Source: Catonia carolina
Lineage: Eukaryota > Arthropoda > Insecta > Hemiptera > Achilidae
Direction: 5' to 3'
Assembly (NCBI GenBank): GCA_035578175.1
Contig: JAQMRL010000003.1
Location: 89,010,469 to 89,074,468, forward strand
Length of the DNA: 64,000 nt
Below are positions 33,795 to 45,925 of the stretch, piece by piece. The translations under genes and the position numbers were made by a program. The notes beneath the pieces were generated by a model. It worked only from the letters and a program-made list of their open reading frames with translations. It did no database searches and was not told the DNA's origin. Position 1 is the stretch's first letter; every line of letters begins with the position of its first letter.

Positions 33795-34470
33795 TTTAAC
33801 CAATGGAAGTTTAAGTTCGAATGCTTGGGGTGGGCCTTCCGTTTTACATTGGAACCACTCGTAATGGCTCAGAAAGCTGTGATCAAAAGCGCTTTAAATT
33901 GTGACAGACAGTTCCCTTCTGATTTATTATACGGTAGATTTTGGGTACTTGACATTCGGCAACTTTATAAAAAATAACTCATAATTGTCATATCAGAGCT
34001 GTAACCCGTATTGGATATCAAGCCCCTAAACTGCATAAAACCATTAAAAGCGCTGCAGCACATTATATAGCCTCATTCACATACCTTAATTTACCAGAGG
34101 CTATCCGAAATACTGATGCAACTCCTCAAATATACAAAAGAAGAGTAACCAACTGGCTGATTAATTTAGGGAGAAGGCAGTCTGAGGATTTAATTAGTTC
34201 TATATATTCAAACTAATTGCTCTTCCTCTGGTTTCAGCTAAAGATTTTTTGTAACATTCTCATCGAAAGTCTGCTTCATCCTTTGCCACTACATGACATT
34301 TTATTTTTTTTAAATTTATATTTTATACTATTATTTTTTTGTATATTAACGTTAGAACATTTTGTTGTATGTTTATTTTTTCTTGTTTTGTTTCTTTTCT
34401 TTTTTATAAATTTAGTGTAGGTATAAAAAGCTATAATTATAATAAAATAAAAATATCAAAATAAACCAAC
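33795..34470 (+). mobile_element. CR1/L2-like non-LTR retrotransposon 3' end (RT C-terminus plus 3' UTR)
   Basis: Reading frames on the plus strand give AWGG, then LEPLVMAQKAVIKSALNCDR, FPSDLLYGRFWVLDIRQLY, then after a frameshift RIGYQAPKLHKTIKSAAAH, YIASFTYLNLPEAIRNT and PQIYKRRVTNWLI, with the stop at 34214-34216. The order (GG..K.HLEPL...QK..IR / F.V.DI.QLY / ...LP..I.....FK.R...WL) is typical of the RT C-terminus of CR1/L2-type LINEs. The T-rich stretch after the stop, ending with TATAATTATAATAAAATAAA, is probably the 3' UTR and tail. At least two frameshifts. The hydrophobic 67-codon frame at 34217-34420 is a by-product of this T-rich UTR. Confidence 0.75.
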
Positions 34471-34644
34471 TCATATCCGCGCACAGCGTAGACCTATGCG
34501 GGTATTAAAAAGTAAGATAGGATAAGATTCATTGTACTTGTTTTTAGCAATAATAAATAAATAATAAAAATTAATAATAAATGAAGGTTTCATTCGTCTA
34601 ATAGAAAGGACTTTGGAAAGGACATTGTGGAAATAATAACTTTC

Positions 34645-34955
34645 GAACCCACTGGGTTGATCTAGTAAAGTCGTCACTGTGAATCAGCCGTTTAATAGCT
34701 GATTTTCGTAGACGAAGGCTCCGTTAAAATTGTAGTAAAGGTTGGTACCAAATTACTTTTATACGGATTTGAACACTAGACATTGGTTACCGGAGTACTT
34801 TGATGGTTGAGGTTAAAATTAACAATACGTTATCAGGAATGGTTGGTCTGCGTCTATACAAGTTTATACCTCATTTACACGCCATGCATCTTATTCTCAT
34901 CTAATTAAATCATTGGGTTGCTTATTGTTCTTAAATTAAACAGATTGCAACGTAC
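34645..34955 (+). mobile_element. SINE-B copy, near full length
   Basis: Head ACTGGGTTGATCTAGTAAAG with GTGAATCAGCCGTTTAATAG and TTTTCGTAGACGAAGGCTCC. The middle is TTTTATACGGATTTGAACAC, then TGGTTACCGGAGTACTTTGA, and the end TTATTCTCATCTAATTAAAT, ATTGGGTTGCTTATTGTTCT, CAGATTGCAACG. Head blocks are shared with 53.1 kb and the 3' part with 9.99-10.19 kb. A GATCTAG-type A box suggests tRNA origin. Confidence 0.7.
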
Positions 34956-35617
34956 AGATTAGAAAATAATAAATAAAGGAAATAACATAAAAAAATGTTG
35001 ACATGTAATATACGAATTCCACGTTAACTTTCTAAAAAGAATTTTACTACGTACTACTTAAGTTTAATAACCTTATACTTAATATTGAAACGAAGTTATT
35101 TAAAAACGTTATAATTATTGTAAGTATTTTGCTTGAAGCAGTTAAATAAGAGACTGTTAAGATATTACGCAATAAGTTATGCAGCAGTTACTTTGATCAC
35201 AAATTTTGTCTAGGAATATTCTTGACATCATTTTAAGATTTACATTCAGAGTAATCCCAAGGGCGTATGTTACGATGAAATATTCCTAGGGATTTCATGG
35301 TTCGATCGATAAGGAAACGTATAGCCTATTTTCCTACTTCATGCATCCCAAACTACTTATTATATTTGGGGTGCGATTCCGGACACTCACTCACCTTAGT
35401 TTGTTAACGTAGTCTGCAACTCCTTTTCCCTACTGATATTCATAAATTTTAAAATAGCTATAAATATTTTTGAAATATCCTAAATTTTCATTGTAAACAA
35501 ATTTAAGTATTAACGTTAATTTTTTTCTTATAAAATTTCGTCGTAACATAAAGTTTCTAAAAGGAAAATACTTTTATAATTACTGTTTTGGATTATTGAA
35601 TAACTTTCTTCATTAGT
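34956..35617. other. AT-rich stretch without recognisable gene
   Basis: Nothing recognised. Confidence 0.45.
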
Positions 35618-36135
35618 TTAGTTAAGGACGACGCCTACGAAGAAAATGGAATAGAGATCTACTGATTTAATAACAAATTATATAAATATAATGCGTAAAA
35701 GATATCGTTATTATTTTACAGATTTTATAATTTCTTTAACATTTCACTTTTGTAATTATAATTTATTATGTGTTGTTTAGATATTTATTACTCGTATACC
35801 CTAAATGTTTTTCGTTTCTTATTTAATTTTGTTTATCGTACAGTACTTGTATTATTTGTTTTTGTTGTTACTTTCTACACTACTTCTAATTCTACGTACT
35901 TTGTATTCTATGCTATTCTTGTTATGTGTATATTGTTTGATTTTCCTGTGTTTGTTTTCTATTTTTCTTAATTTCTATTTACCGTTCAACTTTTGAATTA
36001 TCCACTGGAATGTATTCTTTAAAAAATTCTTTTCTGTTTATTTTTCACGTAATTTGTTTATTCAAAATTTTGTTAAGCTTTTGGATGGTTGTACTATATT
36101 GTATAGTTTCTAAATAAAGAATCAAAGTTAAAAAA
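35618..36135 (+). mobile_element. jockey-type LINE 3' end: last codons, 3' UTR and A-rich tail
   Basis: Only the extreme C-terminus survives: RRLRRKWNRDLLI, stop at 35668-35670, the classic RRL.R.W.RDL ending of jockey-like ORF2 proteins. A T-rich 3' UTR follows to CTAAATAAAGAATCAAAGTT and a run of A at 36130. The 38.2-38.7 kb copy has the same ending and a similar UTR. Hydrophobic open frames at 35768-35996 are artefacts of this T-rich UTR. Confidence 0.7.
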
Positions 36136-36439
36136 AAGTTTATTTAAGGAAAGCGAAATTTCACTTTAAAGTTTAATTTTATTTTTTTATTTTGGAAAAT
36201 CTTTTCTGTTTAAATTACAATAAGGTTAATAAAACCATTCAATTTAGATAATTGTGGCGAATTATTATATTCGTGAAATTTCAAGTGAAACTTTAATACA
36301 ATTTTTGGACTGGGTTATAGAGATTTTTAGTTGTAACATATGGATGACTTTATTGTTTTAAGTCCGACTGTTATGCGCATAAGTTAATGGTGATGGTGAC
36401 TAGGAAGACATATTTACGAAGAAAGTTTAACCTAGAGAA

Positions 36440-36700
36440 AATTAAACTATATTATGGTTATGATGAAACAGTTAGATTTGAAGTTTAACAAAAAGAAGTT
36501 GTTCCTTAGAAGAAAATCGGAGTTGTCTGTGGCAAGTAAGATGATTGTCAATAAAACAGTCCTTAAACCCGTTTTAATGCGTGGTGTATAGTTATGTGGA
36601 AAGGCAAGCAAATTGTGGAGTTAATGATAATTATCTTATCAAAGATTTCAGCGTGAAGTAACATGAGGTTATTATGAACAAATCCTTGAAATATCAGTAA
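36440..36700 (+). mobile_element. jockey-type RT relic
   Basis: Reading gives LRRKSELSVASKMIVNKTVL, KPVLMRGV, stop, LCGKASKLWS and a later QRFQRE. This is the jockey block ..SKL....K..IYKT.LKP...YG.QLWG.AS.S.....QRFQ. It contains stops and a shift. Confidence 0.65.
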
Positions 36701-37344
36701 AAATATATAGTGTGTAGACTATTTGAACAGAACAGTAACGTAAAAATGACATCTCATTTGGTAAAAGCTACAAACACAAGCCTTTTTAATTATGTACCAC
36801 TTAATTTACTAGACAATTGAAATTCCAGCTTCCAAGAGCTCAAATGATAATTTATTTCGGATTTACCGTTTATATTTTGTTTGTGCTATTTTTATATTTT
36901 TTTCTCTTTGAATTGATTTCAAATAAAAGTACGTTATTCAGTTAAAGAGAGTTCGTACTGTTAAAACAATACATTATTGTTCTTTTCTAATGAACAGATT
37001 GTAATGGTCCATTATAAAGGATAATGCTGTTTGTGTAATATTTACAAAGTTGTAGTTATTGTTAAAGGGAAATTAGATAATTGGTAACCAAATGAGTTAT
37101 AGATTTTTACTTTTTTTTGCAACCAGTTTTATGCAAGATTATGCTGGCTAAAAGATTTATCGAGTATTGTCCTATCTTGTTTGTCTTTTTTTGGTTAAAA
37201 ATATATTTTATTATGAAATAGGAAATTATGTGAAATGATTGGTACTTTTAACATCTAAAAGTAAATGTTCTCAAAATATATTTAATCAAATTGTTTTGTT
37301 GTTCTCTTTCTATGTGGTTGTATAAAGGTGAAACATTGAACTCG
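36701..37344. other. AT-rich stretch without recognisable gene
   Basis: Nothing recognised. Confidence 0.45.
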
Positions 37345-37500
37345 ATCTCAAAGTTAACGGTGCAGAAATGCAATTTCTGCGAAGAGTGTCTGTATACAGT
37401 ACGGTGAACATAAAGAGAAATAACGATATATGAACGTAACTAGGCTTGTACAGTTTGAACAACAGAATTTAGTATAATCATTTGAAGTGGAGACCACGTT
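37345..37500 (+). mobile_element. LINE RT C-terminal relic
   Basis: LKVNGAEMQFLRRVSVYSTV followed by NIKRNNDI resembles the A.EM.FLRRV.G.....R.RNEDIR block of LINE proteins. RLVQFEQQNLV, in another frame downstream, fits the next block. Short and broken. Confidence 0.5.
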
Positions 37501-37959
37501 CAGAGAAGTAATGAAATTAGTTTCTTGAATTTAATACCGAGAAATAAGTTTGCTCCTAGAACTTGAAATAGTTGTTTAGAAGTTCAAGTATGAGATGGAC
37601 GGTCCAGATCTTACAATCTTAAAGGAGTAACACTTGATAGTATTTTGGAAGAAAAATATTTCTGCCTTGTTATTATTTTATATTGTATTCTTTTGAATTC
37701 CTTAGTGACTAAAACTATGTTATGAGTTGTAAAATTCGGTGTAAAGAATTATGTTCATTTTTAAATAAAATTTGTCCACCTGTATACAGTTTGTCAATAA
37801 TATTACTACTGGAAAATAAAGTTTGTTATTCGGGCCTTTATTTAGAATAAATTATTTTATAAAAATTACTCCAAATCTCATTAATAGATAATAAAATTTA
37901 CTATTAAAATTAATTAACATATATTAACGCCCTATTTAAAATTAGGGTATAGAATTTTT
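37501..37959. other. AT-rich stretch without recognisable gene
   Basis: Nothing recognised. Confidence 0.45.
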
Positions 37960-38695
37960 TGAGACTGCAAAGAAAACTCTTTTTATAAAAATTCAAGTCC
38001 ATTACTTAAAAATATTAATCATGATAACGAACGTCCAACTTTACATTCAGTAAAAAATTTAACTTTGCATTAAGACTTAAGATTTCGTTGTTTAACAGAA
38101 GCTGCTAAACTCAAATATTCAAAATTTAACAGAAAATTAACTGACCACATCAATACTTTAGTAAAGCAAATAGTAAAATTTCAAGATAAAATTTTATACA
38201 GCTAGAAAGAACATGGCATAGAGATCTATTGATCTATTGAAAAAAATTTAGAGCTAAAAAAATATCTACAATATATTTTTGTTGTACAGATTTTGTCAAA
38301 ATTTAAAATAATCGTTTCACTTTTGTATTTTATTTTATTTTGTCTTTTTCACTTCTCAAGTGTCACTTCTTGTTCCTCATTTTAATGGTCTATTAAATCT
38401 TAATAGTCTATTAAGATTTTGTTGTTTGGTTTATCATACAGTTTTTCCTTCAGATTTTGAAAAATCATACCCACCATAAAATTTTTGTTTTAAATGTATT
38501 CATCGTACAATTTGTTTTATGTTTGTTGTTATATTTTATTTATTTTCTTTTCACTTTTTCATTTATTAACTGGGAAAGATTCTCTAAAGACATTTTGCTG
38601 TTTATTTTCACACCATTTGCTTATTTAAAGATTAAGTTAAACTATTTGGTAGGTATACTGAATTGTATGTACAGTTTTAAATAAAAAGTTAAAGT
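37960..38695 (+). mobile_element. jockey-type LINE 3' end: RT C-terminus and 3' UTR
   Basis: Plus-strand pieces: FYKNSSPLLKNINHDNERPT, LRFRCLTEAAKLKYSKFNRK, LTDHINTLVKQIV and, after a shift, ERTWHRDLLIY with the stop near 38239. This matches the tail of jockey-like ORF2 proteins (KY..R...H.N.L......RTW.RDL). The T-rich 3' UTR runs to TTTTAAATAAAAAGTTAAAG at 38674 and resembles that of the 35.6 kb copy. The 75-codon hydrophobic frame at 38457-38684 lies in this UTR and is not a gene. Confidence 0.7.
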
Positions 38696-41507
38696 TTAGA
38701 TAATGGTTGTGGAGTTGTTTGCGATGACATATATTTTATTAATCGCATTCAATTCCCTTAATAGCAATAGAAATTATTTTATTTTAAAACTAATCAAACT
38801 AATAAATCTTTTTGTGTCATTAAACGTGATGGAAAATTCCTTGTTATTTAAAGTTCATAAAACAATAAAAAAGAGAGCTTTAATGTTGAGAACTTATATT
38901 TTGTATTATAACTTTTGAATTTAAATTGACAAGGTGTGGTATTTATGGTTTGAAGAACTGCTTTTATAACTAAATTATCCTTTACGACAAATCGTTTCCT
39001 AGAAATTTGATCAACAGGAAAATTTTACCAGTATGTAAACATAATTTATAAAAGAAAGTACTTGACATATCTTGAGAAAATTATATATCTTAAGAAATTA
39101 AGAAAATCTCTCAATTAATTAAACTGGAGTAAATTCAAATTTAATTTATTTGCATTGAACATTATAATATAAGAAATTTTACAAAATTGGCTTGTTTAAT
39201 TTTTAATAATTTACGAAATCAATTGTATTCAATATGAAAGTTTTATCTTCTTAACTGTATTTTGAGATTAAAAATCTGTAGTGTTTTAAACTTCTTACTT
39301 TTTTGAGGGTCCAATGGATTCTCAATTTCCCGCTTTACTTCCTATCCACTTACCTTAGAACAAATTGTTCAGTTTATAATGAATTCATAATTGGGTAGGT
39401 AATTTTCCTCCACCAATTAGAATGTGAATTCTTGTAAATGTACGTATAACAGTTTTTATAAAAGGATGCGCATGGGTTTATGTTGAATAAAATAATGTAT
39501 TATTATTATTATTATTATATTATTCCCTGACGCTCTCTCCCAGAGAGAGTTGCTACCGTATAGTGTTGGATTCTTTGTATCGAAATTTTCTGAAGTCGAC
39601 CTCTTTTACTTATATTTACTCCGTTCAAAAGGAACGTGTATTGAATCCATGCGCCGCGTTCTTTAGACATGTTCATACTATACGAACAGACTGATCTACA
39701 GACTATAATTACAGAAAATAATTTTCTGTATGGTGTCCTCAGAAACGGTTTGTTGTCTGTTGTCTTCATATCTCATGCACTCAATTCTGGAGACCCTACA
39801 CGACTTTTACAACCAATCTACTTCTAAAACTTTCAGCCTTAGTTTATTCCTGAAACTTATTTGCCAAACTCAGTGCTAACATGTAAGTTATGCCTATACT
39901 GATTTAGCCACAAAAGTCTTCGTTTTGTAATTAATTGTGCTCTACTAGACAGATCATAGCATTTAACCCTAAAGAGCGGCACTCCCTTGGTTTCCTGATG
40001 AAATTCCTGGTTTTTGATATCCCTCCACTCTTTCCGTCTGACGAAACTCTTTCTTTCTGGGAGATTTTAAAACTCAAGCGTTGTAAAAAGTTTATAAAAC
40101 CAAACATGTATTAAATACACAATTTTATTTATCCCACTGTTTTCGTTAGTCTTTTTCTAGTCCATTTAGTAATTTCTTTCATCATCAATGTAAAAGTAAG
40201 TTAGCAAATTAATGCATACAGTATAATAATCCTTATTTACTGACACTGTTAAAAGTAAATAAAAACTTTTTTTAAAATTCACTTTTATAATCAATTCAAG
40301 AAAGTTAGAAGGTTTTATCAGTTTTGATGGGTCCCATGGGGTAGTAAAATGTTGGCATCGCTTCAAACAAATTTCAACAATCTCTATAAAAAATTACTTT
40401 GTATACCTAAGTTTTGATGAAAAATAACGTTCTACTATAATTGCTACATTAAAGTGGTTAAAAATTATTAAAGTTTATGTTTCCTATTTGGATATTATTT
40501 TATAAATTTTTAACATTTGGTAAGCTTGTGTAACAGTCATTACTAAAATTTGTAGACGTTTATACAACAATGTTGAGTTTGTTGAAAATGTTTATAAGAT
40601 TGTTAATATGTTACATTATTATTATTATTTTAGTTTATCCGTCGTAAACTGCCTTGATCATTAGCCCTAGTCAAAATTTGACTACTGCTTCCTTGTAAAC
40701 TTACTGCAACGGAAAAACCGGTGTTCTTAACTTCATTAAAAAAAATTCGCCACGCTTCATAAGATGCAAACTTAAGAACTTCGAAACTGCCAAGTGTATA
40801 TAATGCCCTTGACAGTTTATTGCATTTAAGCTCTAAAAAAACTCCTTTAAAACAAAATTATATAAAACTTATATGTTTGATGTAAAGGGTCTTCCACATA
40901 TGCGAGAACACACAATACGTAAGCAATTTACCAACAAAGTAACATAAACACTGAAACTTATTTCCTTCAAATATAACTAAATATTCCGCTATGTTTCAAA
41001 AAGTTTGTCGTCCTCTTTTTATACTCTAACGAGGGGTTGTACATCCACTTTAATGCTTCCTTTCATATTTAATCTCTTTCTGAGGTTGTGCAGTTAGAAC
41101 ACGCTTCCAATACGTGTTTAAAATAGGCTGCATAATCATAACTCTACACGAATAAGCATTTTCATGCCTAACTGGTTCAATTAGTTGGTTTCTTAACTGG
41201 TTCAATTAATTTCGTGGATTTTTGTTATCGGGAACGGTTTTGTTTAGGCAACCACCCAATGATTAGTCCATTATGAGGAGAGGATTAGGAGAGGAGAATG
41301 GAGGCTGGCTGATAGATTACTTAGTACAACTAATTATTGACTACGTTATTTAACGTTTTTGTAACGACAAATTTTTGAAGTTGTAAAGATTTTTTATAGA
41401 ATCAATGACCACAGCGATAATTTTCTGAGAAACTGGAGTATTTTGCAGGTGTAAAGTTTTTTTCAAGTATTAAACGTTTTGATTAAATGTTGGTCAAAAA
41501 CATCGAA
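38696..41507. other. long AT-rich stretch without recognisable gene
   Basis: Holds an ATT microsatellite at 39497-39521 preceded by a block shared with 25.59 kb (ATTGGGTAGGTAATTTTCCT, CCACC at 39392-39416). CTCTCTCCCAGAGAGAG at 39532 forms a small hairpin. The 39.53-40.08 kb part is less AT-rich than its surroundings but gives no recognised protein. Confidence 0.45.
41013..41024 (-). promoter_or_regulatory. TATA-box-like motif (possible relic LTR or promoter)
   Basis: On the minus strand GTATAAAAAGAGGACGAC is a good TATA context. Upstream on that strand lies a pair of direct copies of TAACTGGTTCAATTA (plus-strand 41169-41183 and 41194-41208). No recognisable gene follows it on the minus strand, so function is unsupported. 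Confidence 0.25.
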
Positions 41508-41683
41508 AAACGGCTGCCTTCTTGGCCCAGTGGTTAGAGTGCTATGCTGAAAAGCGTTAGTTCCTGTTTCAACTCCTGGCTAGAGCCTAAAAAATAATTA
41601 CATGTTTGAACCCATCATTTCTCAACCCAAAGTAGTCGCTAATAAAAAAACTGACAAGGTTTTACATTTAAAGAAAAACGCAA
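41508..41683 (+). mobile_element. tRNA-derived SINE, family SINE-A, diverged
   Basis: Head GGCTGCCTTCTTGGCCCAGT with A box TGGCCCAGTGG (41524-41534) and B box near GTTTCAACTCC (41568-41578). The tail AAGTAGTCGCTAATAAAAAA then ACATTTAAAGAAAAAC corresponds to the GTCGCTAAT...TTAAATAAA tail of the family. Confidence 0.7.
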
Positions 41684-44094
41684 ACCGTATGAAAAGAAAT
41701 TATTTAGTTTAAGCTACTTCAATTAATGGAATCTAACCACACGAGGGAAATACTTGTATTAATAAGAGGTAATACTTTCAAATTCCTAATTTTCTCTTTT
41801 ATCCCTATCGCAGACTTATTTACAATTAAAAAGACAAAATTTAAAAACACAAGTGATTTAAACAGAGCTAGGCCTATCTGTATTCAGTTAGGTGCTACTT
41901 ACAAACAAAGTTTACCAATGATTTTTCTCTCAGAAAATTGGTTAACTTTTTTTAAATAATGTCACGTTTTTTTAAAAAAAAAATCAAAGGGTTTCCCAGC
42001 CCACCCTAATAAACAGCTCGTAAAAATCACTTTGAATTGTTAAGTAACACCTGTCAAGTTACACGACCATTGTATTGTGTTAGAAAAGACTATACATCAA
42101 CCAACACTACTGTCTGTTCCCATTTAAATTCGTGCCAACTCATTCCAAAAATCCATTCAATACAGCGATCAGATTGAGCGGTTACCAACAATGTACAATT
42201 AAAATAAAAGCTAAAAATAAAAAAAAAAATGAATTGAGTTCAAATTTAAGTTTGTAAGTATAATATAATATAATTTTTAATATAAAATGTATGACAACCT
42301 ACCAAGGATTTAGTTTAATTGGGGTTTCATTCAATTTGTAGCTGATAAAAAAACTAATCTCAATATAAAATAAAAAAAATAACTCCATTAGCCCAAACAC
42401 TTGTTTAAATATGTGGGCTAATGGACTTTTTGTTAATTGAAATATAGTTATTACCATTTCATACAAATTTAAAATTAATTTAATGTTAAATTATCTAATT
42501 TTGTGTATTGATTCATTACTTTGAACTAGTTTGTAATGTCAAATGTAATGTTCTTTTTTTCTTTGTTTTTCAGGTACGTGAGTAATAAATTGCATTGGAT
42601 CTTAAAAACGAAGGAAATTTTATACCCTTTTTTATTAGGAGACCTAAGTTACGTAAGTTATAAATACATTAATCCTTTTCTTCCTATATTTTATTTACGT
42701 TTCTTTAGAATTTCATTTGGAAGACATAGAAATTCAAAGAAAACAAGCAAACAAGTATTTCACTTCAATTATTGTTTTATTATCTTATAAGGCAAAAAAG
42801 AAGAATAACAATAAGAGTGGGAGGTTAGAAGAAGAAGAGGATTACGTATAAGAATAGTGCCTAAAGTCGTCTCCACTCGGCCCGAGCGCTGGCCCATGGA
42901 GACTAAATGGGCAATCAGGGACAAGCTCTGGTTTATGTCCTTCCTTTTTCGCGTCACGGTCCACAACCGTTATTTATTACATTCACTAATACTACTTACT
43001 TCCTACTTTGAGTTAAGACTATTGCCTTTGTCTCTTCCGTTGATTCTGTTTGTAGTTCCTTTTGTATTTTTGTCTCCTCCACTCACACGCGATTTTATAT
43101 TTCACTGACTTAAATACTACTGGAAATTTAACTGGTGTAAAAACACTAAACCGACTCCCTTTTATGATTTGATTAATCCATTTCTGTTTGCTTATATTCT
43201 AATAAAATGGTATTGATTTCTGCTTTTCTAGATTTTTCTGTTTTTATTATACTTCGGTAAAACTTTTATGATAAATTTCGGGAAAAGCTTTCATTTTTGT
43301 TGATTTTTATAATACATGCGTGAAACATTCAATACATTTTGTAATTTATTATACAATCTTTTGATAACAAACAATAATATAAATATTACGATAAGGAAAT
43401 AGTAATATGTGAAATCCTTTATCTCTAGTCTATGTTGCTGCATGGAAGTGAAGATTTCACTGCAGGTTAAGAAAACAGGATAAAATGGATCACCACATTA
43501 TTACCATACACCTTTCTTGATACTTTATGAGATTTTCAGCATTGTTTTGCAACTTAAAACAAACCTTCATGCCAACGTATTGTTTGAAATCTATGGTACG
43601 CGACATGAATGGTAAACACGACCTTACACTTCCGGCTCTAGAACTTTGACTATCTCAATGAATATCGGACTTATTACTTTAGATAGATCTATTGTCAGCA
43701 GTTAGGTCCTAAAAAAATTATTCACCGTATTTTTAATCACACCTTGTACTACTGCACAGAACTCAAATGAGGACTGACCAGCCAACCGTATGGAATGGCA
43801 AATGATTATTGTGCAAAGCTTTGAACAGGACAGACAAACATTATTATAAAAGTAATTGATTACAAATTATTCCTAGTGTTCATATTCATAAGTCAAATCA
43901 ATAACTGTCTACTTAAACGTTTGCACTTTCACTGAAAATAACTAAAACTTTCATGAAATAATTACATGACATAACAATACAAAGGCTATTACTAAGTAGG
44001 CTACATTTCAAGCTTTTAAATTATCATCGAAAATTTACTTGTTTCGCAATGGGGATACTTCAGTTTGCAGACTTTTTTTATACTTTCTTACAAC
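41684..44094. other. AT-rich stretch without recognisable gene, containing one strong hairpin
   Basis: Apart from the 42.38 kb hairpin, nothing was assigned. The patch at 42860-42970 is GC-richer but has no motif. SMLLHGSEDF near 43433 faintly recalls a LINE RT block and is too short to call. Confidence 0.4.
42384..42425. repeat. perfect 12 bp inverted repeat (hairpin)
   Basis: TCCATTAGCCCA (42384-42395) and TGGGCTAATGGA (42414-42425) are exact reverse complements separated by 18 bases. The stem is GC-richer than its setting. Confidence 0.85.
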
Positions 44095-44585
44095 CCGTCT
44101 TGTAGGTATACAACATCGCCCTAAAATGCGTGTTAAGATTACAACCTTAAAACAACCAATTTTAGCTCGATAACATAGAAACAAGAATTTCAGTAGACAT
44201 ACCGCTTGCTATTATCTTGCAGAGCATAAAAAAATGTAGTAAAGAGGTGACTTAAAAAAAACCGTTGGAGCCGTTTTTGGGAAAATCGTAAATAAGTGAA
44301 AAATTTCATACGTAAACTTTTACGTTTCGAATAACCGATTTTGATGAAAATATTTGTGTTGGGTTCCATTACGGTAGCTAACTTAAGCTCCAAGTTCTTT
44401 GTACGATATTTCATTCTTGTGATATTTCTTTCACGTATACATCTACAAATCGCCCAAAACATATTTTTTGGTTCAAAAAGCCTGAAAACTTGTAAAAATA
44501 TACGGTAGAAATTCGATTTCGAAAAATCGATGGAAGATAATACTTTTCTCCCCTATATATTCGCATAGGGCAAGTGAAAGTAATA
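44095..44585 (-). repeat. Rpt-1 copy H, outer half
   Basis: Minus-strand match to the outer part: AATAACCGATTTTGATGAAA (44330), GATTTCGAAAAATCGAT (44514) and outer end GCATAGGGCAAGTGAAAGTA (44563). The inner half is missing and the CA/CG tract is replaced by ATACATCTACAAATCG. Confidence 0.75.
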
Positions 44586-45854
44586 AACGTTTTATTTTAT
44601 CTCCCTCCAAACAAGTCACAAATAAAAAAGAAAACAGTTAAGAAATCCTCAGAAAGTAAGGGTATCAGTGGTGAAAAGAAGAAATATTACTATACATAAA
44701 GTTTATCTTTTTTAAATTAATGGTCACCGGTGTGTAAAATATATAGCCACATTGTTAGAGTTGACATTTAATACCTTCCAGATAGTCTCGTTTTTTTATA
44801 GGGTTCTGTCCACCGTAAATTATGCCACGGATTTTGTAAAATGTGTGGGTCACAGAATCGTACGATATTATAAAAGTCTTTATAAAAATGTTGTAATGAA
44901 TTGTGGTTAAGGTGGTTTCAAGCCAGTTGAATACTTGATAAAAGTTTCAACCGGAGTTGGTTTTCAAGTAGGTATCATTATTTCTGGTTGCCAGGTCAGC
45001 GAGTTGAAATTTCAGTAACGGCTGAAAGTGGTGAACATACAATAGACTACATACACACTAACACAAGCAAGTTACACACTTTATTCTCCGGAATACTCGC
45101 ATTCACTGTTTTGTCAAAAATACTCAACACCACAAAGGAGTCCATTCTTCTCTCATTGAAAACGTACAATGACGGCAGCATGACGCTTTCCTGCGCACAT
45201 TATGCTTGCCCGCTTCCACGTTAGGTCGTTAAAAAATATTCTCAACAATAACACTGCGATTTTCTAGCCAATATAACATTTTCCAGGCGTAAGTAAAGTA
45301 TGATGGATTACCCAACGGACCAGTCTTGTAATTTTTGAAAATATTACGTATATTTGTACGTCACGTCGTAACGCCAACCATATATTTCATATATTTACAT
45401 AATTTTCTAAAAATTATTTTAATTAAAACTGGTTCAAAAGACTAACCATTAATTTTCCTTTCATAATATCTTAAAAAAACACTTAATTGATGAAATCCAT
45501 TGAGCAGTATCCTAAGGCTTAACACTGGATTAAACCTTAATTATTGCTTATTGCACAGTACACAACTATGCTTTTAACAAATTCACCGAGAACTCTTGTA
45601 CTAACTCGACAGGCTTGATCCTTCTAAGTCTTCTAACAATTTTTTCGTTGTCGAGAATTTGATTATTGACGTGACCACATAGTTACATCTATAATACAAC
45701 CTTAAATTTTGTAGCCGAGCTTCATATGTTAAAGCATAGATTATCTCACTGGACCGAAAAAGAATGTTCATTTTGTTTTACGTTCAACTGTTTTGCTTCT
45801 ACTTCAAAATACAGATGATGAGAAGGATGATAGATGATAATGAGTTTGGAGAAT
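44586..45854. other. stretch without recognisable gene; GC-richer segment at 44.99-45.23 kb
   Basis: A 78-codon open frame (44988-45224, plus) has unusually balanced composition for this window (GQRVEISVTAESGEHTIDYI at its start), but no family was recognised. Its GC content differs from the flanks, so it may be a piece of an unidentified element. Confidence 0.35.
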
Positions 45855-45925
45855 GTCAGACCTAACTAGGATTCGAATCTAGGACCTCTAGCGTAGATGT
45901 CATTTGCGCTGACCACTGAAAAAAA
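45855..45925 (-). mobile_element. tRNA-derived SINE head
   Basis: Minus strand: CAGTGGTCAGCGCAAATGAC (A-box region), GGTCCTAGATTCGAATCCTA (B box), then GTTAGGTCTGACATTCTCC. The layout equals the 15.05 kb copy, which also has AGGTCTGG after the B box. A GATGATGAGAAGGATGATAG block adjoins it and may be part of the element. Confidence 0.65.

Noticed and set aside
34217..34420. hydrophobic 67-codon frame resembling a membrane peptide
   Set aside because: Lies in the T-rich 3' UTR right after a LINE stop codon; poly-T gives phenylalanine and leucine.
35768..35996. two overlapping hydrophobic frames
   Set aside because: Inside the T-rich 3' UTR of a jockey-type LINE end.
43430..43470. faint LINE RT block (LLHGSEDF)
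   Set aside because: Too short, and no flanking RT blocks.
44190..44462. 90-codon minus-strand frame rich in Lys and Arg
   Set aside because: Falls inside an Rpt-1 copy; other copies have stops or shifts at matching points, so no conserved protein.
44988..45224. 78-codon balanced open frame
   Set aside because: No known family recognised and no start context or splice support; kept only as a note on a GC-richer segment.
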